NCBI GenBank assembly: GCA_003056425.1
Contig: PYVY01000007.1
Span: forward strand, 1 to 64,000
DNA: 64,000 bases
From: Alteromonas indica
GTDB taxonomy: Bacteria > Pseudomonadota > Gammaproteobacteria > Enterobacterales > Alteromonadaceae
Reading direction: 5' to 3'
In this document: positions 26,717 to 35,616 of the stretch, one piece after another
Layout: every line of letters begins with the position of its first letter
Numbering within the stretch: the first letter of the stretch is position 1
Notes under the pieces: model-generated
The model's input: the letters and a program-made list of their open reading frames with translations, nothing else
Database searches by the model: none
What the model was told of the DNA's origin: nothing
Position numbers and translations under genes: made by a program

Positions 26717-29323
26717 GTGACCATGACATTACCTGTTTGTCTTTCTTCAGCCATTGCCAGGCTTACATTGCCCACAGGCGCGACCATGCTACGGGCGTTG
26801 CTAACCGTGCAGTGTGGGCTGTGCGCAGGGGTCTCGGCACAGGCCGATACCCTATGGTATAGCAGCGCAGGTACTGATTGGGAGAAGCAGGCATTACCGC
26901 TGGGCAATGGCCGCTTAGGCGCAGCAGTGTTAGGTGGGGTAACACAGGACCGAATTAATTTAACCGAAAAGTCACTCTGGACCGGTGGGCCAGGGAGCGC
27001 TGAAGGCTATAGCAGAGGCTTACCGGCCAAGCCAGCGGCCTATCTTGAGCAGCTGGAGCTGGTGCAACAACGGCTTTTGCAGGAAGGCGAGCTCAGCCCA
27101 GAGTATGTGGCGCAAAAACTGGGACATGCGGTTTCCGGCTATGGCAGCTTTCAAAGCCTCGGCGATTTGCTACTGTCTTTTCCCCATCAGCAGGTTACCG
27201 ATTACCAGCGTACACTTGATTTAGCTACCGCTACAGCAAGCGTTACATATCAGTATCAAGGCGTTGATTATCAGCGTGATTATTTTGTGAGTTATCCCGA
27301 CGACGCCGTGGTTATTCGACTTACTGCTAATCAGCCGGCAAGCATATCAGTTACCATTGAGACAGCCATACCTGACAACCGTTCTGCGCATAAAAATGTA
27401 ACCGATAACATTTTACAGGTTAGCGGTACGTTGAATGACAATCAGCTGGAGTACGCGTTACATATACAGGCCGATATTCAAGGTGGTGCATTAGCTACCC
27501 CGCTTGGGGTAAATAAAGCGCATGCCGGGAACGACGATAACCGCCCGGCTGCTAGCAATGCAGTTTCTGCTAAATCGCAGCTACAGATTGAACATGCCGA
27601 TGCGGTAACCCTTAAGATTAGTGCTGCTACCAACTACAAAAACCAATACCCCGATTATCGCGGGGAAGCGGCGATAAGCCGTCTGAATAAAGTAATGGCT
27701 GCGATTAAATCGACGCCTATTACTACCTTACAACAGCGCCACCTCGACGATTATCAACCGCTATTTGAAAGGATGGCGCTGACCCTCGATGATGCGCATA
27801 GTGCACTACCCACCAATCAATTATTACAGCGCTATCAGCAGGGCAAGGCCAGTGCTAGTGCTCAGCGTTATCTCGAAGCCCTGTATTTTCAGTACGGGCG
27901 TTATTTACTTATTGCTTCTTCTCGCCCGGGAAGTCTACCCGCTAATTTACAGGGGGTGTGGAACATTCACCAGGTGGCGCCGTGGAATGCGGACTATCAC
28001 TTTAATATCAATTTACAAATGAATTACTGGCTGGCAAATGTCACTAACCTGGCACAAACCCAGCTACCGTTGTTCGATTATGTAGACAGTCTGGTCAAGC
28101 CAGGCCGTATAGCGGCCAGCAGCTTGTTAGGAGCTGACGGCTGGACGTTGTTTTTAAATTCTAATGTATGGGGCTTTACCGGCACCATCGCCTGGCCCAC
28201 CGCTTTTTGGCAGCCTGAAGCAGGTGCCTGGATAGCCCGGCATTATTACGAACATTACCTGTTTACCCAGGACCATGATTTTCTGGTTCAGCGCGCCTGG
28301 CCGATAATGCGAGAGGCCAGCGAGCTATGGTTACAGACACTGGTTAACGACCCCGACACTAACACCTTGGTGGTGGTGCCTTCTTACTCACCAGAACACG
28401 GTAATTTTGTAGTAGGGGCGGCGATGTCGCAGCAAATTGTCACTGACCTGCTACGCAATACGCTACAGCTGGCAAAAACGTTGAACAAAAAGGATTTTAC
28501 TCAACGTTTACAGCAGGCGCTGAATAAACTAGAGCCGGGTTTACGAATTGGCCATTGGGGGCAATTACAGGAATGGCGGCAAGATCGCGACGATCCCGCG
28601 TCGCAGCATCGACATGTGTCACAGTTATATGCATTACATCCGGGCAATCAAATCAGCCCTGACACCACGCCCGCGCTTAGTTCTGCGGCAGCCACTACGC
28701 TGAATGCCCGGGGCGACGGTGGCACTGGCTGGAGCAAAGCCTGGAAGATTAACTTTTGGGCCCGCTTACAGGACGGCAATCGGGCGCACAAATTGTTAAC
28801 TGAACAACTTATCCATAGCACGCTTAGTAACCTTTGGGATAACCATCCCCCGTTTCAGATAGACGGTAACTTTGGCGCCACCGCCGGTATGGCGGAAATG
28901 CTACTGCAAAGTCATAACAATGATATTGCGCTATTGCCCGCGTTACCTGATAGCTGGCCTGGCGGCCAGGTCACAGGCTTAAAAGCGCGTGGCAACATCA
29001 CTGTATCGATACAGTGGCAACATGGTGAGCTAACGCAAGCCAGGTTGACCATGCCGGATACCCCCGCCGTCTATCCGCCAACAGGCCAGCTTTTAAAGGT
29101 TCGATTTTCTGATACTCCCGCGATTAGCCATATAGCCGTAACCAATGCGCAAAGCGGTGCAGTGTTGCCAGTTTCGCTTGATGGCAACGTGCTGACATTC
29201 CAGGCGAAAGCAGGGCAGCAGTACCTGATAAAGCGCCAACACGGAAGCATCAGTTCATTGTTTTATCCGTCGACTCACACTGCTGCGTCGGCCATCACAA
29301 CAACGAAAAAGGAAATACAATGA
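26717..29323 (+). CDS. GH95 family alpha-L-fucosidase (or alpha-L-galactosidase)
   Basis: 868 residues from GTG 26717; ATG 26723 and ATG 26786 are alternatives, and the last gives a more compact signal peptide (MLRALLTVQCGLCAGVSAQA). GH95 structure is clear: N-terminal beta domain beginning LWYSSAGTDWEKQALPLGNGRLGAAVLGG and WTGGPGS, a catalytic (alpha/alpha)6 barrel with NADYHFNINLQMNYWLA (the Asn pair) and GDGGTGWSKAWKINFWARLQDG, and PFQIDGNFGATAGMAEMLLQS with the conserved Asp. GH95 enzymes remove terminal alpha-1,2-L-fucose (or L-galactose) from xyloglucan and other glycans by inversion. Exported, so periplasmic or surface. It is the first gene of the xyloglucan-type locus and overlaps the TonB receptor gene by ATGA. 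Confidence 0.92.
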   Translation: MTMTLPVCLSSAIARLTLPTGATMLRALLTVQCGLCAGVSAQADTLWYSSAGTDWEKQALPLGNGRLGAAVLGGVTQDRINLTEKSLWTGGPGSAEGYSRGLPAKPAAYLEQLELVQQRLLQEGELSPEYVAQKLGHAVSGYGSFQSLGDLLLSFPHQQVTDYQRTLDLATATASVTYQYQGVDYQRDYFVSYPDDAVVIRLTANQPASISVTIETAIPDNRSAHKNVTDNILQVSGTLNDNQLEYALHIQADIQGGALATPLGVNKAHAGNDDNRPAASNAVSAKSQLQIEHADAVTLKISAATNYKNQYPDYRGEAAISRLNKVMAAIKSTPITTLQQRHLDDYQPLFERMALTLDDAHSALPTNQLLQRYQQGKASASAQRYLEALYFQYGRYLLIASSRPGSLPANLQGVWNIHQVAPWNADYHFNINLQMNYWLANVTNLAQTQLPLFDYVDSLVKPGRIAASSLLGADGWTLFLNSNVWGFTGTIAWPTAFWQPEAGAWIARHYYEHYLFTQDHDFLVQRAWPIMREASELWLQTLVNDPDTNTLVVVPSYSPEHGNFVVGAAMSQQIVTDLLRNTLQLAKTLNKKDFTQRLQQALNKLEPGLRIGHWGQLQEWRQDRDDPASQHRHVSQLYALHPGNQISPDTTPALSSAAATTLNARGDGGTGWSKAWKINFWARLQDGNRAHKLLTEQLIHSTLSNLWDNHPPFQIDGNFGATAGMAEMLLQSHNNDIALLPALPDSWPGGQVTGLKARGNITVSIQWQHGELTQARLTMPDTPAVYPPTGQLLKVRFSDTPAISHIAVTNAQSGAVLPVSLDGNVLTFQAKAGQQYLIKRQHGSISSLFYPSTHTAASAITTTKKEIQ

Positions 29324-32133
29324 AACGTTCTATAAATGCGCTGAGCAAGAACGGCCTCAGACGGCGGCGTTCCTGCCTGACGATGGCTATTGTTGCTGCC
29401 TTAGGAAGTAATGGCTATGCCTTTGCTCAACAGTCTACTGAAGTAGAGGAACAGGCCGATGATGTGGAAATTATCGAGGTCTCGGGCCTACGGCAGAGCC
29501 TGATGACGGCAGTTAGCCGCAAGCAGTTTTCAACTGAAATTGTTGACTCGATTATCGCAGACGATATTGGCAAATTACCCGATTTAAACGTTGCCGAAGC
29601 CTTACAGCGAATCTCGGGAGTGCAGATTAGCCGTAATCGGGGGGAGGGCAGTGATGTAGCCATTCGCGGTTTAACGCAGATCCGAACCGAACTTAACGGA
29701 CGCGATATCTTTTCTACCATCGGCGGACGTTCGCTAAGCTTTGAAGATGTGCCGTCTGAATTGCTGTCCGGCATTGATGTCTACAAAAACCCATCTGCAG
29801 AGCAAATCGAAGGCGGCATCGGCGGGCTGATCAATTTGCGTACCCGCAAACCTTTTGATAGCGATGGGCAACTGATTAGCGCTACGGCGCAGCTTATTCA
29901 CTATGACCTGAGCGAAGAAAATGGCGTGAACCTATCTGGCCTGTATTCTAACCGGTGGGATACCGACCACGGTGAATTCGGCTTTTTAATCAACGGCTCT
30001 TACAATAAAGCGAAGTTTCGTGAAGACGCGGTAATTGTTGAGCCATTCTACACCCGTACCGATATACCCGGCTATGAAGGTGAAGCGGTGGAAGTTGCCT
30101 CCGGGGGAGGCATTTCTGCCTGGGTAGGGGAGCGCGAGCGCAAAGGTCTGGCGATGTCGATGCAATGGGCACCAACGTCAGATCTTACCCTATACTCGCA
30201 GTTTTTACGCTCGGAATACGAATTTTATGATCCCCAGACCGGTATTTTCGCTTATGGCGCGGGTGAAGGCGGTACCCTGGATGCTGTGCCAGGCGAGTTT
30301 AGTTTTGACGCCCAGGGCAATTTGCTAACCGGGGCTTATAACAACCCGCCGTTTCAGTCGTTCACTCGTGACGCCACGCGCAATTCGCAAACCTCAGATT
30401 TTTCGCTGGGTTTTAATTGGCAATTATCCAGTCAACTGGGGATTAGCGCCGATATTCAATACATAGATTCGTCGACAGAGTACCGCGATGCCACCGGTTT
30501 TGGCAGTCTCAATGCCGGCTCTACTTTTTACATGGATTTACGCGGCGACCGGCCCGCTTACCAGGTCCGCGAGACCGCTACCGGCAGTACTGATTTTTTA
30601 ACTAACCCGGATAACTACCTGTATCAGGCCATGATGGCCCGGTCCGCTGATAACGATGGCGATGAAGTGGCTGCCCGCGCCGATTTACAATGGGACTTCG
30701 ATCACGGTTCGGTATTTCGGACGTTTACCACCGGCGCGCGCTACACCACCAAAGATATCAATACTGCTGACTCAGGCTTTGACTGGGCGGCTATATCCGG
30801 GCCGCCTTGGGACGGCTCCGAAGATGCTACTGCAACCTATAACGAATTTCCGGAATATTATTCGCCGGACCCGCACCAGTCCTCGTTCTGGCGCGGTGAT
30901 AGCGCGGCCTCTGCGTTTGGCCCGCATTTTGTCGTCAGCCCCCAATTAATGCAAAACAATAGCAATGCCCTGGCCACGCTGGCTGGCCTTAATCCTTTAT
31001 CTGGTGCCACCCCCGGCTTTACTGAACGGAACGAGCTTAATGCCCAGGAAGAACAAACCTACGCCCTCTATGGCATGCTTGATTTTGCTGATCCTGAAGA
31101 CGATTTTTATTCAGGTAATGTGGGGGTAAGAATCGTAAAAACAGAAGTGGGCGCGGCGGGTACGCAAACGCTAACGTATCGCAATGCCGCAGACACCGCC
31201 ACAGACTTGCAAAGCCAAAGTGCTATCGAAGTCGATCAAAGTTATACCGAAGTGCTACCCAGTTTTAATATCAAGTTCCTGTTAACAGACACCCTGTATT
31301 GGCGGGTGGCCGCCTCTAAAGGTCTGTCGCGCCCCTCCTTTGAAGCCTTGGCGGCCAACTTTACGCTGTCCGAAAACTATCTTGATGCTGATGGTAATCC
31401 CGATACTCCGCCGGAATACCGGGACAGTACCGGCGAAGGCGGCAATCCCGGCTTGCAGCCTTTAACCGTGAACCAACTTGATACCGCGCTGGAGTGGTAC
31501 TTCGATGAAGGGGACATGGCATATGCCACGGCCTTTTACAAAAAAGTAAAAAACTTCGAGCAAACCGGGGTGTATAACGCCGATTTTGACGTACCCGGCA
31601 AGGGCACCCAGACTTTCGAGGTTACCGCACCGGTAAATGGTGAAAGCGGCACGATTAAGGGCTTCGAACTTGGCATACAAACCTTCTTCGACTTTCTCCC
31701 CCCCAATTTTAGCGGCTTTGGTATTCAGGCTAACTATACTTTTGTCGATAGCGAAGCCCCCAGTCCTACCGCCACCGATATTGAAGGCAACCCGTTAGTC
31801 GTGCCGCTGGAAGGACTTTCTGAACACAGCTACAACCTGGTTTTACTGTACGACAAAGATCAGGTGTCTGGCCGCATAGCCTATAACTGGCGCGATGACT
31901 GGGTCACTACTACCTCAGGCAATGGCACGGGGAACCTGCCTATTTACAGCAGGGCCTATGGGCAACTTGATGCTTCGGTAAGTTATGACATCAATCCGCA
32001 GTTTTCGGTAACCCTGGCAGCGGTAAATCTGCTGGATGAAACCAATGAGTCCTATCAGGGCTTTGAAAACCGGCCGCGAGACTATGTATTGAACGATCGC
32101 CGTTTAAGCCTGCGGGTAGGTATGACGTTCTAA
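29320..32133 (+). CDS. TonB-dependent receptor (TIGR01782 type), probable xyloglucan-oligosaccharide importer
   Basis: 937 residues, ATG with GGAAA 5 nt upstream, starting inside the GH95 stop. Signal peptide (hydrophobic TMAIVAALGSNGYAFAQ), then plug domain at about 50-200 (VEIIEVSGLRQSLMTAV, DDIGKLPDLNVAEALQRISGVQISRNRGEGSDVAIRGL, GGIGGLINLRTRKPF), then a long beta-barrel ending RRLSLRVGMTF, with terminal Phe as in outer-membrane proteins. Full length. Imports oligosaccharides across the outer membrane using TonB energy. The substrate is inferred from the enzymes encoded around it; no SusD-like partner exists, as normal for proteobacteria. Compare the broken relative at 9182-9961. Confidence 0.95.
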   Translation: MKRSINALSKNGLRRRRSCLTMAIVAALGSNGYAFAQQSTEVEEQADDVEIIEVSGLRQSLMTAVSRKQFSTEIVDSIIADDIGKLPDLNVAEALQRISGVQISRNRGEGSDVAIRGLTQIRTELNGRDIFSTIGGRSLSFEDVPSELLSGIDVYKNPSAEQIEGGIGGLINLRTRKPFDSDGQLISATAQLIHYDLSEENGVNLSGLYSNRWDTDHGEFGFLINGSYNKAKFREDAVIVEPFYTRTDIPGYEGEAVEVASGGGISAWVGERERKGLAMSMQWAPTSDLTLYSQFLRSEYEFYDPQTGIFAYGAGEGGTLDAVPGEFSFDAQGNLLTGAYNNPPFQSFTRDATRNSQTSDFSLGFNWQLSSQLGISADIQYIDSSTEYRDATGFGSLNAGSTFYMDLRGDRPAYQVRETATGSTDFLTNPDNYLYQAMMARSADNDGDEVAARADLQWDFDHGSVFRTFTTGARYTTKDINTADSGFDWAAISGPPWDGSEDATATYNEFPEYYSPDPHQSSFWRGDSAASAFGPHFVVSPQLMQNNSNALATLAGLNPLSGATPGFTERNELNAQEEQTYALYGMLDFADPEDDFYSGNVGVRIVKTEVGAAGTQTLTYRNAADTATDLQSQSAIEVDQSYTEVLPSFNIKFLLTDTLYWRVAASKGLSRPSFEALAANFTLSENYLDADGNPDTPPEYRDSTGEGGNPGLQPLTVNQLDTALEWYFDEGDMAYATAFYKKVKNFEQTGVYNADFDVPGKGTQTFEVTAPVNGESGTIKGFELGIQTFFDFLPPNFSGFGIQANYTFVDSEAPSPTATDIEGNPLVVPLEGLSEHSYNLVLLYDKDQVSGRIAYNWRDDWVTTTSGNGTGNLPIYSRAYGQLDASVSYDINPQFSVTLAAVNLLDETNESYQGFENRPRDYVLNDRRLSLRVGMTF

Positions 32134-32141
32134 TGAACAAG

Positions 32142-32220
32142 GCACCTTCCCACGGCTTGGTACGCGTTAAACCGCTATCGGTAGCAACCCGCGCGGTGGG
32201 TAAGGTGCTGGGCTTTTATT
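32142..32220 (+). terminator. Possible attenuator or terminator hairpin after the TonB receptor gene
   Basis: GCACCTTCCCAC (32142-32153) pairs with GTGGG-T-AAGGTGC (32196-32208, one bulge), followed by TGGGCTTTTATT. The loop is long. Partial termination here would lower expression of the later genes relative to the receptor. Confidence 0.45.
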
Positions 32221-32235
32221 ACGTAGGAACAACAA

Positions 32236-33774
32236 ATGGCCGATAACACCTTTCTGGAACATATTGTAATTGTGGGCGGCGGTACGGCCGGTTGGATGGC
32301 CGCAGCCGCGCTCAGTCGTGTGTTGGAACAGCATTCCTGTGCTATCACCGTTGTTGAACCCTCAGGTATCGCGCCGGTAGGCGTGGGGGAAGCCACCATA
32401 CCACCGATACGGTTGTTTAATCAGATGTTGGGCGTTGATGAAGCGACGTTTTTGCGCGAAACACAGGGTACCTTTAAGCTGGGCATTGAGTTTGAAAATT
32501 GGCGTGAACAAGGTCATAGCTATTTTCACCCGTTTGGTCGCTACGGGGCCGACCTGGACACGGTAGCGTTTCACCAATATTGGCGAAAGCTGCATCAACA
32601 GGGTTATCAGCCCACCCTGGCGGATTTCAGTCTGGCCACCCTGGCTGCGCGGGCAAACAAATTCAGGTTGCCTGACAACGACCGGCACTCGGTTTTTTCG
32701 AATATCTCTTACGCGTATCATTTTGATGCGACCCTATATGCGGCGTGGCTAAAAAAATATGCGCTGGCCCGTGGGGTGAAAGTTATTGATGACACGGTCG
32801 ACAAGGTATTGCTACACCCAAAAACCGGTTTTATAGAAGCCCTGTCCCTGCGCCATTCGGCCCTACTGAAAGCGGATTTTTTTATCGATTGCAGCGGCTT
32901 TAAAGGTGTATTGATAGAGCAGGCTCTGCATACCGGTTATGACAACTGGCAAAGCCTACTGCCATGTGACCGGGCTATCACTGTTACTACCGCCCGCTTA
33001 GACCCGCTCCCGCCATTTACTCGCAGTATTGCCCAGCCCGCCGGCTGGCAGTGGCAGATACCGTTGCAGCATCGTACGGGCAATGGCCATGTGTACTGTA
33101 GTCAGTTTATGAGTGACGACGAGGCTTTGACATGCTTGTTGCGCCAGTTACCTGGCGAACCAATTAGCGAGCCCCGGCGGCTATCTTTTACCACGGGCAA
33201 ACGCAAGAAATTCTGGAATAAAAACTGTTTGGCACTGGGGTTTGCGGCCGGTTTTATGGAGCCGCTGGAGTCCACCAGTATCCACCTGATTCAAACCGCG
33301 CTAGCCAAGCTTATGAAAGCCTTTCCCGACAAAACGTTTGATCCGGTGGATATCGACGAATACAACCGGATGGCTGAGACAGAGTTTGTGCGCATTCGTG
33401 ATTTTCTGGTTTTACATTATCACGCTAACCAGCGGCAGGATGGGGCATTTTGGCAGCACTGTGCCAGCCAACCCATACCCGATACCCTGGCCCATAAATA
33501 CGCCCTGTACAAAAGTCGGGGAAGGGTTTTTCGTTATGACGAAGAGCTATTTAGCGATAGCAGCTGGGTCGCGGTTTTTGAGGGGCAGGGGGTAATACCG
33601 CGGCGCTACGACCCCTTAGCCGATACGTTTGCCCATGATCGGCTGCTGCGTACCTGTGAAAAGATGCGAGCAACGCTGCAGGCAGGGGTTCAGGCTATGC
33701 CCGGGCATGATGCATTTTTACAGCATTATTGTAAGCCACCCAATGTCGTTAATACACCTATTGGGTATCGGTAG
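32236..33774 (+). CDS. Flavin-dependent tryptophan-halogenase family protein
   Basis: 512 residues. N-terminal FAD motif IVGGGTAGWMAAAAL; GVGEATIPPIRLF; the conserved Lys in GTFKLGIEFENW; the GWQWQIPLQHRTGNGHVY segment containing the WxWxIP motif; and FMEPLESTSIHLIQTAL with the Glu-Ser pair, all typical of PrnA/RebH-type halogenases. No signal peptide, so cytoplasmic. Such genes recur beside TonB receptors in carbohydrate loci of Alteromonadales and Caulobacter-type bacteria, and their reaction there is not established; halogenation of free tryptophan is unlikely to be the role. It starts at ATG with TAGGAAC upstream, 102 bp after the TonB receptor. Confidence 0.9.
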   Translation: MADNTFLEHIVIVGGGTAGWMAAAALSRVLEQHSCAITVVEPSGIAPVGVGEATIPPIRLFNQMLGVDEATFLRETQGTFKLGIEFENWREQGHSYFHPFGRYGADLDTVAFHQYWRKLHQQGYQPTLADFSLATLAARANKFRLPDNDRHSVFSNISYAYHFDATLYAAWLKKYALARGVKVIDDTVDKVLLHPKTGFIEALSLRHSALLKADFFIDCSGFKGVLIEQALHTGYDNWQSLLPCDRAITVTTARLDPLPPFTRSIAQPAGWQWQIPLQHRTGNGHVYCSQFMSDDEALTCLLRQLPGEPISEPRRLSFTTGKRKKFWNKNCLALGFAAGFMEPLESTSIHLIQTALAKLMKAFPDKTFDPVDIDEYNRMAETEFVRIRDFLVLHYHANQRQDGAFWQHCASQPIPDTLAHKYALYKSRGRVFRYDEELFSDSSWVAVFEGQGVIPRRYDPLADTFAHDRLLRTCEKMRATLQAGVQAMPGHDAFLQHYCKPPNVVNTPIGYR

Positions 33775-33826
33775 CACATCCGAACTAACACTTTGTTTTG
33801 TAAATAATAAAATAGCAGGAAGCCAG

Positions 33827-35584
33827 GTGAATAAAGCAATATATCAAACAGCGCGACAGTGGTTATTTCTGGCCGGGGCGGGGCTGCTTAGCAGCGGTTG
33901 CCACAGTGTCTATAGCACCGCGCAATCTAGTGCTAATGCCAGTGCAAGTGAGACGCAGCCGGTTGTTGTATCAGCCAACCGAGCCTTACCCCGCATCCAA
34001 ACTCACAACGGTCGCCATAGGCTACTGGTAGACGATAAACCCTACCTGATGTTGGCGGGTCAAACTAACAACTCGGCGAATTATCCGCACGCGCTGGATA
34101 AAGTATGGCCGGTTATCAAACAGCTCAACGCGAACACGCTAGGTATTCCGGTGGCCTGGGAGCAAATTGAGCCGGTCGAAGGAGAGTTCGATTTTTCTTT
34201 TTTAGATGCGCTTATTGCGCAGGCTAAAGCGCAGGATGTCCGGGTGGTGCTACTTTGGTTCGCCAGTTGGAAAAACAACGCCCCGCACTACGCGCCGGCT
34301 TGGGTAAAACTGGATAATCAACGCTTTCCCAGGGTAATAGACAAGCAGGGCAAAGTGCTAAATTCCCTGTCGCCGCATGGTTTGAACACGCTGGCTGCGG
34401 ATAAAAAGGCGTTTAGCCGCCTGATGCGGTACCTGCAGGAACATGACCGCGATCACCAGGTTATTATGGTGCAGGTAGAAAACGAAGTGGGGACCTACGG
34501 GAGCAAGCGGGATTACAGTGCAACAGCACAACAGATATTTGAAGGGCCCGTACCCCAGGCGCTATTAAAAGCGCTAAATAAACAGCCCGGCACCTGGGAA
34601 GACGTATTTGGTAAACACGCCGATGAAACCTTCCATGCCTGGCATATCGGCCGGTATGTCGATGAAATTGCGCAGGCCGCAAAGCACATTAAACCCTTAC
34701 CCATGAATGTTAATGCGGCGCTACGTAATCCGTTCAATCCTGGCGACGGTTACTCTATGGGTGGGCCTACTGACAATATGCTTGACGTCTGGAAAGCCGC
34801 AGCGCCCCATATCGATATGCTATCGCCGGATATTTACTTTCGCGACCATCGTACGGTGAACAAAGTATTATCGTTGTATGCCCGACCCGATAACCCTTTG
34901 TTTGTAGCCGAAATAGGTAACGATCAACCCTATGCCCGTTACCTGTTCGATACATTGGGTTTCCAAGGTATCGGCTTCGCGCCATTTGGCATGGACTATA
35001 CCGATTACGCCAATTTTCCCTTAGGTGCAAAAACCGTAAACGACGCGACTATTGCGCCTTTTGCGGAAATTTTTAATCTGTTCAGACCTATGCAGGAGGC
35101 CTGGGCAGCCTTGAGTTACCAACACCCTGTGTATGGGTTCTCTGAAGCCCCTCCCCACGATGAAAGTCAACAAATATGGAATGCCCAGGATTCCGGTAAG
35201 CCCACCGCTGGTGAAGCTGAACAGCCAGCCTATACGCAGACCGCGGATCTGGGACTGTGGGATGTCGAAATTACTTACGGGCGCGAGATGTTCTGGATAA
35301 ATCCCCCAACGGGCAATCAGCCTGCCTCCGGTGGCGTGAGCATTATTAAACTCAGTGATAGCGAATTTCTGGTAACCGGGTTACGGGCCAGGGTGACATT
35401 TACTGGATCAGCAGAACTTGATGGTCAGCCCACCATGATAAAGCGGGTAGAAGAAGGCCATTTTGAAGGGCAACAGTGGGTTTTCGAGCGCGTTTGGAAC
35501 GGCGATCAAACCGACTGGGGACTTAATTTTACCGATACGCCGCATATTCTCAAAGTCTCGCTGGCAACCTATCAGCATCATTAA
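33827..35584 (+). CDS. GH35 beta-galactosidase lipoprotein (Bgl35A-like)
   Basis: 585 residues from GTG 33827, chosen because AGGA lies 8 nt upstream and a lipoprotein signal follows (FLAGAGLLSSGC, lipobox Cys about residue 25); the longer frame overlaps the halogenase gene. The TIM-barrel has LAGQTNNSANYP, WEQIEPVEGEFDF, the acid/base motif QVENEVGTYG (Glu about 220) and the nucleophile in LFVAEIGND (Glu about 362). C-terminal residues after about 440 form a DUF5597-like beta domain. This is the type seen in xyloglucan loci, where it removes beta-galactose from side chains. Lipid-anchored in the periplasm, probably at the outer membrane. Gap of 52 bp to the previous gene and 32 bp to the next. 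Confidence 0.9.
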   Translation: MNKAIYQTARQWLFLAGAGLLSSGCHSVYSTAQSSANASASETQPVVVSANRALPRIQTHNGRHRLLVDDKPYLMLAGQTNNSANYPHALDKVWPVIKQLNANTLGIPVAWEQIEPVEGEFDFSFLDALIAQAKAQDVRVVLLWFASWKNNAPHYAPAWVKLDNQRFPRVIDKQGKVLNSLSPHGLNTLAADKKAFSRLMRYLQEHDRDHQVIMVQVENEVGTYGSKRDYSATAQQIFEGPVPQALLKALNKQPGTWEDVFGKHADETFHAWHIGRYVDEIAQAAKHIKPLPMNVNAALRNPFNPGDGYSMGGPTDNMLDVWKAAAPHIDMLSPDIYFRDHRTVNKVLSLYARPDNPLFVAEIGNDQPYARYLFDTLGFQGIGFAPFGMDYTDYANFPLGAKTVNDATIAPFAEIFNLFRPMQEAWAALSYQHPVYGFSEAPPHDESQQIWNAQDSGKPTAGEAEQPAYTQTADLGLWDVEITYGREMFWINPPTGNQPASGGVSIIKLSDSEFLVTGLRARVTFTGSAELDGQPTMIKRVEEGHFEGQQWVFERVWNGDQTDWGLNFTDTPHILKVSLATYQHH

Positions 35585-35616
35585 TTTATTTTTTATTGTT
35601 ACCAAGGAAGTTATTT

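Noticed and set aside
33629..33826. Longer N-terminus for the GH35 protein
   Set aside because: It overlaps the halogenase gene and would hide the lipoprotein signal; GTG 33827 has the ribosome binding site.
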